From assembly GCA_041918175.1 (NCBI GenBank), contig JAYRWE010000014.1, positions 30,441 through 94,440 on the forward strand: DNA of 64,000 nucleotides, in the 5' to 3' direction. Both the position numbers and the translations under genes were made by a program. This document shows positions 34,491 through 43,667 of this stretch, piece after piece. The notes below the pieces were generated by a model. The model saw only the letters and a list, made by a program, of their open reading frames with translations. It was not told the origin of the DNA and ran no database searches. Source of the DNA: JABWAN01 sp041918175 (GTDB lineage Bacteria > Zhuqueibacterota > Zhuqueibacteria > Zhuqueibacterales > Zhuqueibacteraceae). Positions within the stretch are counted from its first letter, which is position 1; every line of letters starts with the position of its first letter.

Positions 34491-35891
34491 TTATGCTTCC
34501 TTTTCTTGCGCGGTCCATTGCATACCGAGCTTGCCGAGTTGCGCGCTCATCTTTTTGCGCGCGCGTTGGAGCCATGCGCCATTGTCGTTTTCTTGCAAGC
34601 GTTGCAATGCCAGTTCGTTGTACATCCAACGATTCACAAAATCATAATAGCGTTTCGAATGGCGGCCCGCAAGGCGAAAGTCGCGGTCATTCGATTGTTC
34701 CCACGCGCCATTTTCGACAACAAGCTTTTGCTCCGCCATACGGCGAAAATATTCCGTGCCTTTGATGGGATAACTTACCGTCGTGAGCACCAAATCGGGA
34801 TTGGCGCGCTTCACGTGTTCGACGGTTTGCGCAATGTCGTCTTCGTTCTCGTCTTCAAAACCCCACATCAAAAACATGCCGGTCTCAATGCCGTGACGTT
34901 TCGCGAGGCGCGTCATGGCTTGTACGTGCTCGGCTTTCACGCCGCGCTTCATGAGATCGAGCAAGCGTTGCGAGCCGCTTTCGGAACCGAGCCACACGCG
35001 AAAGCAGCCCATCTCTTTCAACGTGCGCACGATCTCTTCATTCAACCGATCCGCGCGGCAAATGCACTCGAACGGAATTTGAATGTTGCGACGCTTCAAC
35101 TCCGCGGCATATTCGAAGAGCCATTTGTGATTGATGTTGAACACATCGTCGGCATACCAAAGCATGTCGGGCCGATACTCCGCGCGAATCATTTCGACCT
35201 CATCAACGACGAGCGTTGCGCTGCGTTTGCGCAACGTCTTGCCGAACACCGAATGGCTGCACCACGTGCAAGAGTACGGACAGCCGCGACTCGTGATGAG
35301 CGAGACCGCGCCTTTGCCGTGATGCGTGCGCCACGTTTCAACATACTGCTTGAGGTCAATCGCAGCGCGGTCGGGCATGGGCAGAACATTGAGGTCAGGC
35401 AGCAACGCCCGCGCTGGCGTGCGTTGAATTTCTCCGCGCTCACCTTTATAAACGATCCCCGCAACGTTTGCAAGCAGTTCAAACTTTTCCTGCGCGAGAA
35501 TGGGAATGAGTTCTTGCAAAGCTGCTTCGCCTTCGCCAATAACCACCACGTCCGCGCCAAAGTGGAGATAGTCTTCCGCATAATACGGCGGATCCGGCCC
35601 GCCAACGATGACGATACAATTCTGCGCCTTCGCTTGCCGAATCATTTCGAGCACGTTGAACTTGGTCATCAAATTCGCATAGAGGCCGACGAGCTTTGGC
35701 TTTTTCTCTTTTAACAAAGAAGAGAACTGTGCCTTCGAGGCAAACGTGCTGTCGAAAATTTCAACGGCAAAGCTTTTTTGTTTGAGAAAAGAAGAAAGAT
35801 AGAGCAAACCCAACGGCGGATAGGGTTTCATCACAGCTTGCTCTTTGGGGTCTTCGTGGAGGTAGTAGCCGTGGGAGAGAAGAATATCCAT
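34491..35891 (-). CDS. Radical SAM/B12-fold protein
   Basis: A 466-residue protein with an N-terminal Rossmann-like B12-binding-type domain (residues 1-150) and a radical SAM core whose cluster motif is C204-C208-C211 (CPYSCTWC). The cobalamin-binding DxHxxG motif is missing in the first domain, so B12 may bind base-off-independently or not at all. A C-terminal helical part (residues 400-466) is unassigned. Members of this broad group act on lipids, tetrapyrroles or natural products; the substrate is unknown. It is the first of four such genes dispersed over 20 kb. The following gap to 36181 holds only a hairpin. Confidence 0.85.
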   Translation of the reverse strand: MDILLSHGYYLHEDPKEQAVMKPYPPLGLLYLSSFLKQKSFAVEIFDSTFASKAQFSSLLKEKKPKLVGLYANLMTKFNVLEMIRQAKAQNCIVIVGGPDPPYYAEDYLHFGADVVVIGEGEAALQELIPILAQEKFELLANVAGIVYKGERGEIQRTPARALLPDLNVLPMPDRAAIDLKQYVETWRTHHGKGAVSLITSRGCPYSCTWCSHSVFGKTLRKRSATLVVDEVEMIRAEYRPDMLWYADDVFNINHKWLFEYAAELKRRNIQIPFECICRADRLNEEIVRTLKEMGCFRVWLGSESGSQRLLDLMKRGVKAEHVQAMTRLAKRHGIETGMFLMWGFEDENEDDIAQTVEHVKRANPDLVLTTVSYPIKGTEYFRRMAEQKLVVENGAWEQSNDRDFRLAGRHSKRYYDFVNRWMYNELALQRLQENDNGAWLQRARKKMSAQLGKLGMQWTAQEKEA

Positions 35892-35995
35892 ATTTGAAAT
35901 CTGTTAAAGAGATCACTTCATCACAACGATACAAAGGTCACACAAAAAAATTTTAAGCAAGAGGTTAAGGAGTGGTGCTTAAATTACCTGTGTTT

Positions 35996-36065
35996 TTTTA
36001 AACCGCGAATGAACGCTCATTCTTTTTAATTCGCGTTCATTCGTGCCTATTCGCGGTTTAAAAAT
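35996..36065. repeat. Hairpin with AT-rich flanks
   Basis: TTTTTAAACCGCGAATGAACG at 35996 pairs with TATTCGCGGTTTAAAAA near 36049, and an inner inverted GAATGAACGC / GCGTTCATTC pair forms a second stem. Similar dispersed sequences occur widely in bacteria. It lies in the gap between the radical SAM and LOG genes and may end transcription in either direction. Confidence 0.7.
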
Positions 36066-36181
36066 GGAAAAATTATTTGATCGGCGATCCCCCAAAAACA
36101 GGCTTTCGTTTGTTCTGTGGGAACTTTGTATCTTTGTGGTGAAAAAAATCTTCACGCTCGTGTTAGTTGAATGTGGGTAAT

Positions 36182-36766
36182 TTATAGCCTCGCCTCGCGA
36201 ATCGCCTCTTTGCTCCATGAAGGCGAACTCTGCAACGCGGGCAAAACTTCCTCAATCGTATTGACGACCGCCCACATGTTGCGATGCTTGGGCAGCATGA
36301 AGCGCTCGTCGATGCAGCGCTCGAGCTGCGCAATGAGCGGATCGTAAAAGCCGCGCGTGTTGACGATGATGATCGGATGCGTATGCAACCCGAGCCGCTT
36401 CCACGTAATCGCTTCGAGCAATTCTTCCAACGTGCCGCAACCGCCGGGCAAGGCAATGAGCGCGTGCGAGCTTTCAATCATCATGCGCTTGCGTTCGTGC
36501 ATGTCATCCACGAGGCGCATGTCCGTGAGGCCGTTGTGGCCCCATTCCACTTCTTTCATGAAATGCGGCAGCACGCCAATAACTTCGCCGCCCGCTGCAA
36601 GCGCGGCATCCGCGAGCGCACCCATCAAGCCCGCACCACCGCCGCCATAGACAATCGTGAATCCGTTGCGCGCGAGCAATGCGCCGAGGCGTTTCGTTTC
36701 TTCGAAATAGAGCGCATCGCATTGCGAGCTGGAGGCGCAGTAAACGCAGACATGTTGAATTATCAT
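36182..36766 (-). CDS. LOG family protein (TIGR00730)
   Basis: A 194-residue Rossmann-fold protein with the family motif PGGCGTLEE at 107-115 and the preceding catalytic Arg/Lys pair (ERKRMM, 91-96). The family hydrolyses nucleoside 5'-monophosphates to free base and ribose 5-phosphate (cytokinin-activating LOG in plants, similar activity in bacteria). It overlaps the stop of the upstream radical SAM gene by four bases, so both are on one transcript. A joint pathway is possible but unproven. Confidence 0.9.
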   Translation of the reverse strand: MIIQHVCVYCASSSQCDALYFEETKRLGALLARNGFTIVYGGGGAGLMGALADAALAAGGEVIGVLPHFMKEVEWGHNGLTDMRLVDDMHERKRMMIESSHALIALPGGCGTLEELLEAITWKRLGLHTHPIIIVNTRGFYDPLIAQLERCIDERFMLPKHRNMWAVVNTIEEVLPALQSSPSWSKEAIREARL

Positions 36767-38256
36767 ATTGCGGGGCCATTTTTAGTTTGAGGGTGATTCG
36801 AAATTTTCAGTCGCTGTAATCTCTCTCGCTCCCATTGGAGCAATGGGCGACGTAACGAAGCTGCGAGCACACGGCGTACATTATCGACCGTAAGCTGCGC
36901 GGGATGCCGTCGCATTTCAGCAAACAAAGTTCGCGCTTGTTGCAACCGAAACTCCTGATGCACGACGCGATGCAACTGCCGATAGAACGCCGGCTGATAT
37001 TCTCCACGAAACATGAGCGCGAGATCGTCGCTATGCTCCCAATTGTGTTTTTCGCCCAACTCATTCTTGACGCGCTCATAGAAGCGTGTGCCGGGCAGCG
37101 GATATGAAACCGAAATGCCGATGTCATCCGGGCCGCAGTCATGCACCATCTTAATCGTCTTCGCGATGTCTTCCTCGGTCTCGCTGGGATAGCCGAATTG
37201 CAGAAAGAAACACACTTCGATGCCGTGTCGCTGCAAGCGCGCCGCGGTTGCGTAAATTTGCTCGACAGTCGTGCCTTTGTCCATCGCATCCAAAATTTTT
37301 TGCGAGCCGGATTCCGCGCCGACCCACGCGGTTTTGCAGCCCGCTTTTTTTAACCCCGCCACGGCCTCTTCGTGCAGCAAATCCACGCGCGCTTGAATTT
37401 TGAACGGCGTTGCCACGTTTGCAGCTTGCACGGCCTCGCCGAATCGCTCCACCCAACCGGGCTTCAAACCAAAAATATCATCCGCAAACCAAATATGCTC
37501 GGGCTGAAAATTTTTGCGCAGCCAGAGCATTTCTTCCACCACATTCTCCGGCGAGCGCGAGTTGTAGCGATCGCCATAAATCGGTTTCGCGCACCAATTG
37601 CAACGAAACGGACAGCCGCGCGTGGTCACGAGATTCACGGAGTAATAACCGTGCTTCTTCTTCCATGCGCTGCGATACTTTTCCACCTCCAACAAGTCCC
37701 ACGCAGGAAACGGAAACACGTCGAGATTTTTTTGGAAGCCGCGCGGAACGGTTGCGCCATTGTTCGGCAACGCCACGCCGGCGATTTGTTCAAGCGGGCG
37801 TGAAGATTTGCCGAGCAAGCGCTCAATCAATTCCAACAACGAAATCTCGCCCTCGCCGATGAGAACGTAGTCCGCGCCATGCTCGAAATAAATCTCGCGA
37901 TGATCCGTCGCATCCGAGCCGGCAACGATGATCGGCACGTTCGTTCCAAGTTGCGCGCGCACGAGTTTTATCATTTCAAAACACGCTTCCCGCATGCGCA
38001 TGAGGCACATCTTGCTCAACCAGTTAAAACTATCTTCATAAAACACGACCGCGCGCGGTTGATGTTGTTTGAGCGCGGGAACGATCTCGTGTGCGCTGTC
38101 TGCGAGCATGCTATCGAACACCGCAACACGATACCCGTGCTCGCGTAAATAGGCCGCGGCGTACAACGTTCCCAGCGGCGCATAGGGCTGCATCGTGCGC
38201 CATTGTTTGGGATCGAAGCGGAGAAAGAAACTGTGAGCGAGAAGAACGTCGGTCAT
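36763..38256 (-). CDS. Radical SAM/B12-fold protein, second paralog
   Basis: A 497-residue protein of the same layout as the 34.5-35.9 kb one: B12-type domain (1-160), cluster motif C215-C219-C222 (CPFRCNWC) and a helical C-terminus. MQPYAPLGTLYAAAYLREHG and DYVLIGEGEISL align with MKPYPPLGLLYLSSFLKQKS and DVVVIGEGEAAL of the paralog, showing common ancestry. The DxHxxG motif is absent. Its stop overlaps the LOG start (ATGA). Substrate unknown. Confidence 0.85.
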   Translation of the reverse strand: MTDVLLAHSFFLRFDPKQWRTMQPYAPLGTLYAAAYLREHGYRVAVFDSMLADSAHEIVPALKQHQPRAVVFYEDSFNWLSKMCLMRMREACFEMIKLVRAQLGTNVPIIVAGSDATDHREIYFEHGADYVLIGEGEISLLELIERLLGKSSRPLEQIAGVALPNNGATVPRGFQKNLDVFPFPAWDLLEVEKYRSAWKKKHGYYSVNLVTTRGCPFRCNWCAKPIYGDRYNSRSPENVVEEMLWLRKNFQPEHIWFADDIFGLKPGWVERFGEAVQAANVATPFKIQARVDLLHEEAVAGLKKAGCKTAWVGAESGSQKILDAMDKGTTVEQIYATAARLQRHGIEVCFFLQFGYPSETEEDIAKTIKMVHDCGPDDIGISVSYPLPGTRFYERVKNELGEKHNWEHSDDLALMFRGEYQPAFYRQLHRVVHQEFRLQQARTLFAEMRRHPAQLTVDNVRRVLAASLRRPLLQWERERLQRLKISNHPQTKNGPAI

Positions 38257-38272
38257 AAAGCGGAGATCAATT

Positions 38273-41200
38273 CTATTTGAGCACGAGTAGCATTCGGGAT
38301 TGAGTGAAACTTCCAGCCTTCAATTGATAGCGGTAGTATCCGCTAGCCAATTGAGAAGCACCCAAAGTTGCCGTGTGATAGCCTTCTTTAAAGAAGCCTC
38401 TGCTGATAGCAAAGACTCTCTGCCCCAAGAGATCAAACAAATCGAGTTGGAGCCATGCGCTTTGCGGCAGTGAGAATGTGATTCGTGTTGAAGCATTGAA
38501 TGGGTTCGGATAATTTTGGAAGAGTTCATATGCCAAGGACAAGTTCTGTTTTCTCTCTTGCACGACAGTTTGGCTCTGCCATAGATATGGCAATCGCAAT
38601 CCGGCTTTCACGTCTCGCAACGCAAAATAATTCCAGGAGGTCTCGCCAATGTGAGCCTTCGCACTGTGGAAAGACTCATATGAGTCACACTTTCCGCATT
38701 CATACTTTCTCAAGCTGTTAATTGAAGAGTGCTTCCATGCGCCGTCCCGATTTTGAACCATGCTCATTTGATCGAGAAAGTATGAAGCCGAAGAAATGTC
38801 ATCATTATAAACGTAAGCGACAATCATTTGAGCGGTGCCGCCATACCAGATCGCCGCATCCTTGGGAAGGCAACTGTCGTTGAATCCGAAGATTTTTTGA
38901 TTGTTGATAAGCGTGTCTGCGCGCATATGCACCTCCGCCGCCGTAATCGCCCCATTCGCTTTGTCCCGCCTGCCAAGCATGTTGGCAACGATTGAACCCC
39001 ATGATTGGGGGTCAAGAAACAGCCTGAGATCACGACCGCAGTCACGATTGATGCCGGTGGCAAAGCGCTGATGCTGAAGACATGCACCGCCCACGCTTGG
39101 ATCAATTTCAATCCAGCCTTTATCCGCAGCCATCAACCATGAAGCAACGTGATTCGCAAGAGAATCACGACCCGTGATCCGAAAGAGGTGCCACGTATCA
39201 ATTACTTGCTCGGTGCTTTTGAAACTAAAAATTATGTCTTTTCCATGATCTCGGTCTTTTTCTTCAAACGGATGGCAGATCCCGCCCCAAACCCCACCGT
39301 CTCTGGGATCATACAAGTTCTTGAGCACCCACTGCGTTACTTTTTCGGCTGCCGTAAGCGCAGTTTGATCCTGATACACATTGCCGTAAACTGCCAAAGC
39401 AAATGCCGCCCAAGTATTCGGGCCGGTTCCCGACGCCGTTCCTTGTCCCACGACTTTGTCGACGACGTTATAGGAGTCATAAAAAAATCCCTCGTCCGAC
39501 TTTGTTTCCATGACGCCGACCAGAGCATGAGCCAGCCGTTGAGCTTCTATTTGTCTGCCGCCATCTGTTAACGCGATGAGTGCAACCGCGTTATCATACG
39601 TATGCGCCGCCATCTCGTCGGGGTAAGATCGAAGCAGGCCGGAGTATTCGAGTTGGGTGCGCGCAAGGTACACAACGGCTTTCGTCGCTGCATCGTCCGA
39701 GGGCTCGTCTTCACCGTAGGGAGCGTCATTAGAAAGAATGACGAATCGCTCTTCTTCTGGAGGAATATATCTTCGCGGGCCGGGCTTGCCGTCACAAGGA
39801 GGATAAAATTCATTGCCGTCAAAACCCCACCTGAGTTTTTTAAAATGAGTTGCGCTCGCGTTATACGCTGCTCCAGGGTTCGCATCATGATCGGCCAACA
39901 CAATGTTTGTTGGGATCGAATCACCGGCAGTAAATCTGCCGAGACTATCGAGAGGAATGCGATATTCAAAAGCATAGCCGAGGTCCGTATCGCTGTCGTT
40001 ATTCCATGAGCCATTTATTGTCGGGCCCCATGTTATCGTTCTTGTGGCATATGGATAACGCGGAGGCCCTTCTTGAAAGTGCAAGTTTGCGTTCTTTAAC
40101 TCCTCGCCATTGCAATCCATTATTGGTTTGTTCAAAGGATGATATTCCAACGTATCCAAGTGATGCCAAAAAGTCGAATAGCGTCTATCTTCGCCTCCGC
40201 CTTTTACTTCAAAAACCATTGAGATCAAACCGTCGGAATCCTGATCATAAGCCGCGGCTTCGATTCTTCGATCTTCCGCTTTCATTGCAACGTAGAGATA
40301 AATGTCATCATGCAGGAAATATATTGTATAGCTGCTGGGATCATCTGTGTTATACGGCGCTTGGCTTCTCGCCGGATTGAATGATTTGCCAACTGAATTG
40401 GGGAAGCGCAATTTGCCGCCTTGTTCCCATATGGGATCGGCGGGATTCCCGTCAATCACGGGAGCAACGTCGGATTTGATATGGCGCGCGATGACGGTTC
40501 TGTCGTTACCGAGTTTACCAAGTGGAGGAGCATCGCTCAAAATGATATAACGACGCACGTGCAAGCTATCAGCATTATCATCTCCCCACCAACAACTTCG
40601 AAAGTTCGCCGCCGAATCATCGTGAGAAGCGTTCGGTTTACTATCGTGATCAATGAGAACAATATTTGCTTTTATAGAATCACCCGCCTGCCAGCCACCT
40701 AAACCGTAGGTACTTCCAATGGACGGATCATTTAATGGGATGGAAAATTCGAAGGCATAGCCCTGATCGCGGTCACTATTATCATTCCATGTGCCGCTCA
40801 AATGACTACGCCACGCAGCATCATAAATCATTCGCTCGTCATCCAAAGGTGGGCCGCTGTTGAGCGAGCCGCGATACCAAGACAAGCGAAACATGCTTTG
40901 AGACTTGAAAAAGCCGTTCTTCCTTGCGAGCGCGATTCCTGCCAAACCATCAGAGCTTTGGTTATAGTTAGAGCTTTCAATCATGCTATCATCAACAGTC
41001 TGCAAGGCAACATACAAATTGACGTCGTCGTGCAAAAAATAGACGGTAAAAGTAGACGGATCGGTGCTGTCATAACTTTGATAATGCAATGTAAAGTAAC
41101 CCCCATCAGGATTGGGAAATGTAAGCATGCCGGCAGCTTGCCAACAAGAATCTTCCAGCACGCCATCAATGACGGGAGCGGATTTGTTCGTGATTCTGGT

Positions 41201-41278
41201 GGCTACCACAGAAGATTGTGCATGTATGCATGGAGCAATCACCCCAAATGCCAAAAAAGCAACCAGGAAAGTCTTCAT
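38273..41278 (-). CDS. Secreted CBM9-like/alpha-alpha-toroid protein with T9SS type A sorting domain
   Basis: The 1001-residue product has a signal peptide (MKTFLVAFLAFGVIAPCIHA) and two tandem CBM9/DOMON-like domains (about 24-250 and 260-515). Both domains contain APVIDG, TVYFLHDDVNLYVA/TIYFLHDDIYLYVA and GYAFE[FY]xIPL, which proves duplication. A toroid-like helical region follows (about 545-900), and the end is a T9SS type A domain (NYPNPFNASTRITFSLPQ ... GYYRYQLKAG). It should bind or degrade polysaccharide at the surface. AGGAGG before ATG 41278 implies good translation. I cannot name a substrate or confirm catalytic residues. Confidence 0.82.
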   Translation of the reverse strand: MKTFLVAFLAFGVIAPCIHAQSSVVATRITNKSAPVIDGVLEDSCWQAAGMLTFPNPDGGYFTLHYQSYDSTDPSTFTVYFLHDDVNLYVALQTVDDSMIESSNYNQSSDGLAGIALARKNGFFKSQSMFRLSWYRGSLNSGPPLDDERMIYDAAWRSHLSGTWNDNSDRDQGYAFEFSIPLNDPSIGSTYGLGGWQAGDSIKANIVLIDHDSKPNASHDDSAANFRSCWWGDDNADSLHVRRYIILSDAPPLGKLGNDRTVIARHIKSDVAPVIDGNPADPIWEQGGKLRFPNSVGKSFNPARSQAPYNTDDPSSYTIYFLHDDIYLYVAMKAEDRRIEAAAYDQDSDGLISMVFEVKGGGEDRRYSTFWHHLDTLEYHPLNKPIMDCNGEELKNANLHFQEGPPRYPYATRTITWGPTINGSWNNDSDTDLGYAFEYRIPLDSLGRFTAGDSIPTNIVLADHDANPGAAYNASATHFKKLRWGFDGNEFYPPCDGKPGPRRYIPPEEERFVILSNDAPYGEDEPSDDAATKAVVYLARTQLEYSGLLRSYPDEMAAHTYDNAVALIALTDGGRQIEAQRLAHALVGVMETKSDEGFFYDSYNVVDKVVGQGTASGTGPNTWAAFALAVYGNVYQDQTALTAAEKVTQWVLKNLYDPRDGGVWGGICHPFEEKDRDHGKDIIFSFKSTEQVIDTWHLFRITGRDSLANHVASWLMAADKGWIEIDPSVGGACLQHQRFATGINRDCGRDLRLFLDPQSWGSIVANMLGRRDKANGAITAAEVHMRADTLINNQKIFGFNDSCLPKDAAIWYGGTAQMIVAYVYNDDISSASYFLDQMSMVQNRDGAWKHSSINSLRKYECGKCDSYESFHSAKAHIGETSWNYFALRDVKAGLRLPYLWQSQTVVQERKQNLSLAYELFQNYPNPFNASTRITFSLPQSAWLQLDLFDLLGQRVFAISRGFFKEGYHTATLGASQLASGYYRYQLKAGSFTQSRMLLVLK

Positions 41279-41293
41279 GGTATACCTCCTAGT

Positions 41294-42073
41294 TTAAATG
41301 AGTTCGCGTTTCAAAAGCTGCACGAAATAAAAAATTTCAAACCAATGGGGTACGGCTTCGACTTGCGCGAGTTGATACTCATAACGCGCGAGCATGCGCG
41401 TCATCTCGTCAAGCGCCATGTCGGAGGAGACGATCAGCAAAATTTTTCCATCGGGCGCGAGGTGACTTGGCGCTTCTTCGAAAAAGCGCGCAAGCGTTTC
41501 GAGTTGCGCGCCCGCGTTATACGCTGCGTGCAGTTCTTCCGGCGCAGGTTTGGCAAAGAAGGGCGGATTGAAAATGATCCACTCAAATTTTTCCGAGGGC
41601 GCGAGCGCGGCGAAGAGATCGCTTGGTAGGGCTTGCAAAGTGCCGCCATTCAGCGCAGCATTGCTGCGCGCTAAAGCGATGGCGTGCGCATTGATATCCG
41701 CGGCGAGCACGTGCGCGCCGTGACGCGCGGCCACGATGCCGATCACGCCGCTGCCTGTTCCCATATCTAAAACGCGGCAGCCGCGCAACGGCAACGCGGC
41801 AACATGGCGCGCGAGAATCTTGCTGCTGAAATGCTGGCCCGGATGAAACACGCGCGGGTGCGTTTGCAATACCAGCTCTTCGATCTTGACCTGCGCTGCG
41901 CTAAGATTCGCCGCGCGTTGCCACATGCGCCACACATGAAAAAGTATGGGACGAATCATGCGGCGCAGTTTCATAGCCAGAGGCAAACGTTGTGCGTACC
42001 ACGGCGCTGCAGCCGGCGGCGTCGGATTATTCGACACAAGAGCTTTGAGAGGAATCATCAGATTTTTATTCAC
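41294..42073 (-). CDS. SAM-dependent methyltransferase (small, PrmC/MTS type)
   Basis: A 259-residue class I methyltransferase: SAM motif VLDMGTGSGVIGIVAARHGA near residue 100 and the catalytic NPPF at residue 169 (IIFNPPFF), as in N5-glutamine and exocyclic-amine methyltransferases. The target may be a protein, RNA or polyketide; no specific family is clear. GTG 42073 overlaps the stop of the upstream membrane protein (GTGA), so the two genes are coupled. A role in envelope glycosylation is possible from context only. Confidence 0.8.
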   Translation of the reverse strand: MNKNLMIPLKALVSNNPTPPAAAPWYAQRLPLAMKLRRMIRPILFHVWRMWQRAANLSAAQVKIEELVLQTHPRVFHPGQHFSSKILARHVAALPLRGCRVLDMGTGSGVIGIVAARHGAHVLAADINAHAIALARSNAALNGGTLQALPSDLFAALAPSEKFEWIIFNPPFFAKPAPEELHAAYNAGAQLETLARFFEEAPSHLAPDGKILLIVSSDMALDEMTRMLARYEYQLAQVEAVPHWFEIFYFVQLLKRELI

Positions 42074-43539
42074 GAAGAAGTGTGCAGCACTTCATATACG
42101 ACCGCAGGCTCGTTTGCAAACACCGGGCGCACTGCATGCTCGTTAGCGGTGATGAAGTTGAGCAGTTTGAAATCGTTCTCATGCTTTTGCCAACTTCCGC
42201 CGAAGACGATCACATAACGCACGTGCAGTGCGCGCAGATATTGTCCTGGCTCCGCCAGCGCGCTCGGCTCGAGCAAGGCGGCGCAGAGCAAATCGCGTTT
42301 GGTCAAATTGAGTTGCCCGTAAATGCGTTGATACGGCATGGGCACTGCACCGTCGATGGATTCGCCGATGATGAGGGCGCGTTCGTTGGCGCGCAAATTT
42401 TGTTTGAGAAATTGCGCCACTTCATACGGCGTGCGAAACTCGGACAGCGTATTGGCTTTGGCCACGGGCATCGCGCCGTAAATCAGCAGCGCCAACAACA
42501 GCAGCGCACTCGCCACTTTCTTCATGGCTCGCATTTGTTGCGCATCGCGCCAGCGCGCTTCCACCCGCGCGAGCACGTCATCTGCGCCGAGCGCAGTGAA
42601 GAGCAACACAATGGCCAGCGGAATGCTCGCAAAGCGGTTCGCGCTCGCGAACTCTTTGCCGGCAACGAAAATCAAAAAGAGCGCGACCATTCCAAACAAC
42701 AACAACATCGGCCAAATTTTCGGCAAGAGCGTTTTGCGATTTTTCCACGCGAGCATGACGCCGGGCAATGCGAACAAAATGAGCGGCGAGCCGAAACGCA
42801 GCAGCCAATACGACATCATGCCGAGGTAATTGACGATGCGCAACAACTCCGCGTGCGGTGCCCATGCGTAGAATTGTTGATCGCTGCGATGAAACAGAAA
42901 CGCGGTTGCGTCTCCCCATTGCACCTGATTGACGAGCAACCACATTGCCGGACCCCAACCCAATCCCATCGTTGTGGATAAAAAAGTTCGCGCGAAGTTT
43001 GATCGGCCTTGCCAAATTCTAACCGCAAACAACGCGGGCAAGATGAACCACGCTTCATAGCGCGTGAGGCAAGCGAGGCCATAGAGCCATGCGCCGATCC
43101 AAAAGCTCTTTTCTTCTTTTATAAAAAAAGCCAGCGCGCCAAACATCAAACCCAAGAACACAACTTCTTGATAGGGCATCAAAGATAAGAAGAGGAGTTG
43201 CGCGTTGAGCGTGAACAATACGCCGCCGATCAACGCCGCGCGTCGCGTCGCGCATTGCTGCAAATAAAAAGTGAATGCCACCGCGGCCGCGCTTCCGGCG
43301 AGCGCAAAGAATCCACGCACGACCATGACATTTTCAAACAAGGCGTAGCCGAAGTAAACGAGCGCTTGCGTCCCGGGCAACCAATGCCAGGTCCAAATCG
43401 TGTCGCGAAAAAAAAGCCGGCCCGCGGCGTCGTTGCCATAAGGCACGGGATAGACGAACAACAACGCGAGCCGAAACACAAGGCCGAGTACAAAGACAAA
43501 CAACAAATCGCGTTGTGAAATTTTACTCTCTGCATTCAT
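42070..43539 (-). CDS. GT39-like membrane glycosyltransferase
   Basis: A 489-residue protein with about eleven membrane helices. PYGNDAAGRLFFRDTIW near residue 35 carries the acidic residue expected in the first periplasmic loop of GT-C enzymes, and PYQEVVFLGLMFGALAFF and TRYEAWFILPALF fit the PMT_2/ArnT-like group. It should transfer a sugar from a polyprenyl-phosphate donor to an envelope acceptor. The nearby GT2 gene (43.6-44.5 kb) is of the polyprenyl-phosphate-sugar synthase type and may make that donor. Confidence 0.75.
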   Translation of the reverse strand: MNAESKISQRDLLFVFVLGLVFRLALLFVYPVPYGNDAAGRLFFRDTIWTWHWLPGTQALVYFGYALFENVMVVRGFFALAGSAAAVAFTFYLQQCATRRAALIGGVLFTLNAQLLFLSLMPYQEVVFLGLMFGALAFFIKEEKSFWIGAWLYGLACLTRYEAWFILPALFAVRIWQGRSNFARTFLSTTMGLGWGPAMWLLVNQVQWGDATAFLFHRSDQQFYAWAPHAELLRIVNYLGMMSYWLLRFGSPLILFALPGVMLAWKNRKTLLPKIWPMLLLFGMVALFLIFVAGKEFASANRFASIPLAIVLLFTALGADDVLARVEARWRDAQQMRAMKKVASALLLLALLIYGAMPVAKANTLSEFRTPYEVAQFLKQNLRANERALIIGESIDGAVPMPYQRIYGQLNLTKRDLLCAALLEPSALAEPGQYLRALHVRYVIVFGGSWQKHENDFKLLNFITANEHAVRPVFANEPAVVYEVLHTSS

Positions 43540-43594
43540 GGAGCACGCACGTGATATAACTTCGAATGAAAAATAAATTGCATCGTCGCTCGTA

Positions 43595-43667
43595 TGTCAT
43601 TCAGTAGGAATCTTTTTACTCGCTGGAGATAGTATCCAGTGCTTAAAAAGATTCCTTCTGCATGACA
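43595..43667. repeat. R3 73-bp hairpin, copy f (overlaps a gene end)
   Basis: Begins TGTCATTCAGTAGGAATC and ends GATTCCTTCTGCATGACA. Its right arm on the - strand encodes MQKESF and the stop of the GT2 gene. Confidence 0.92.
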
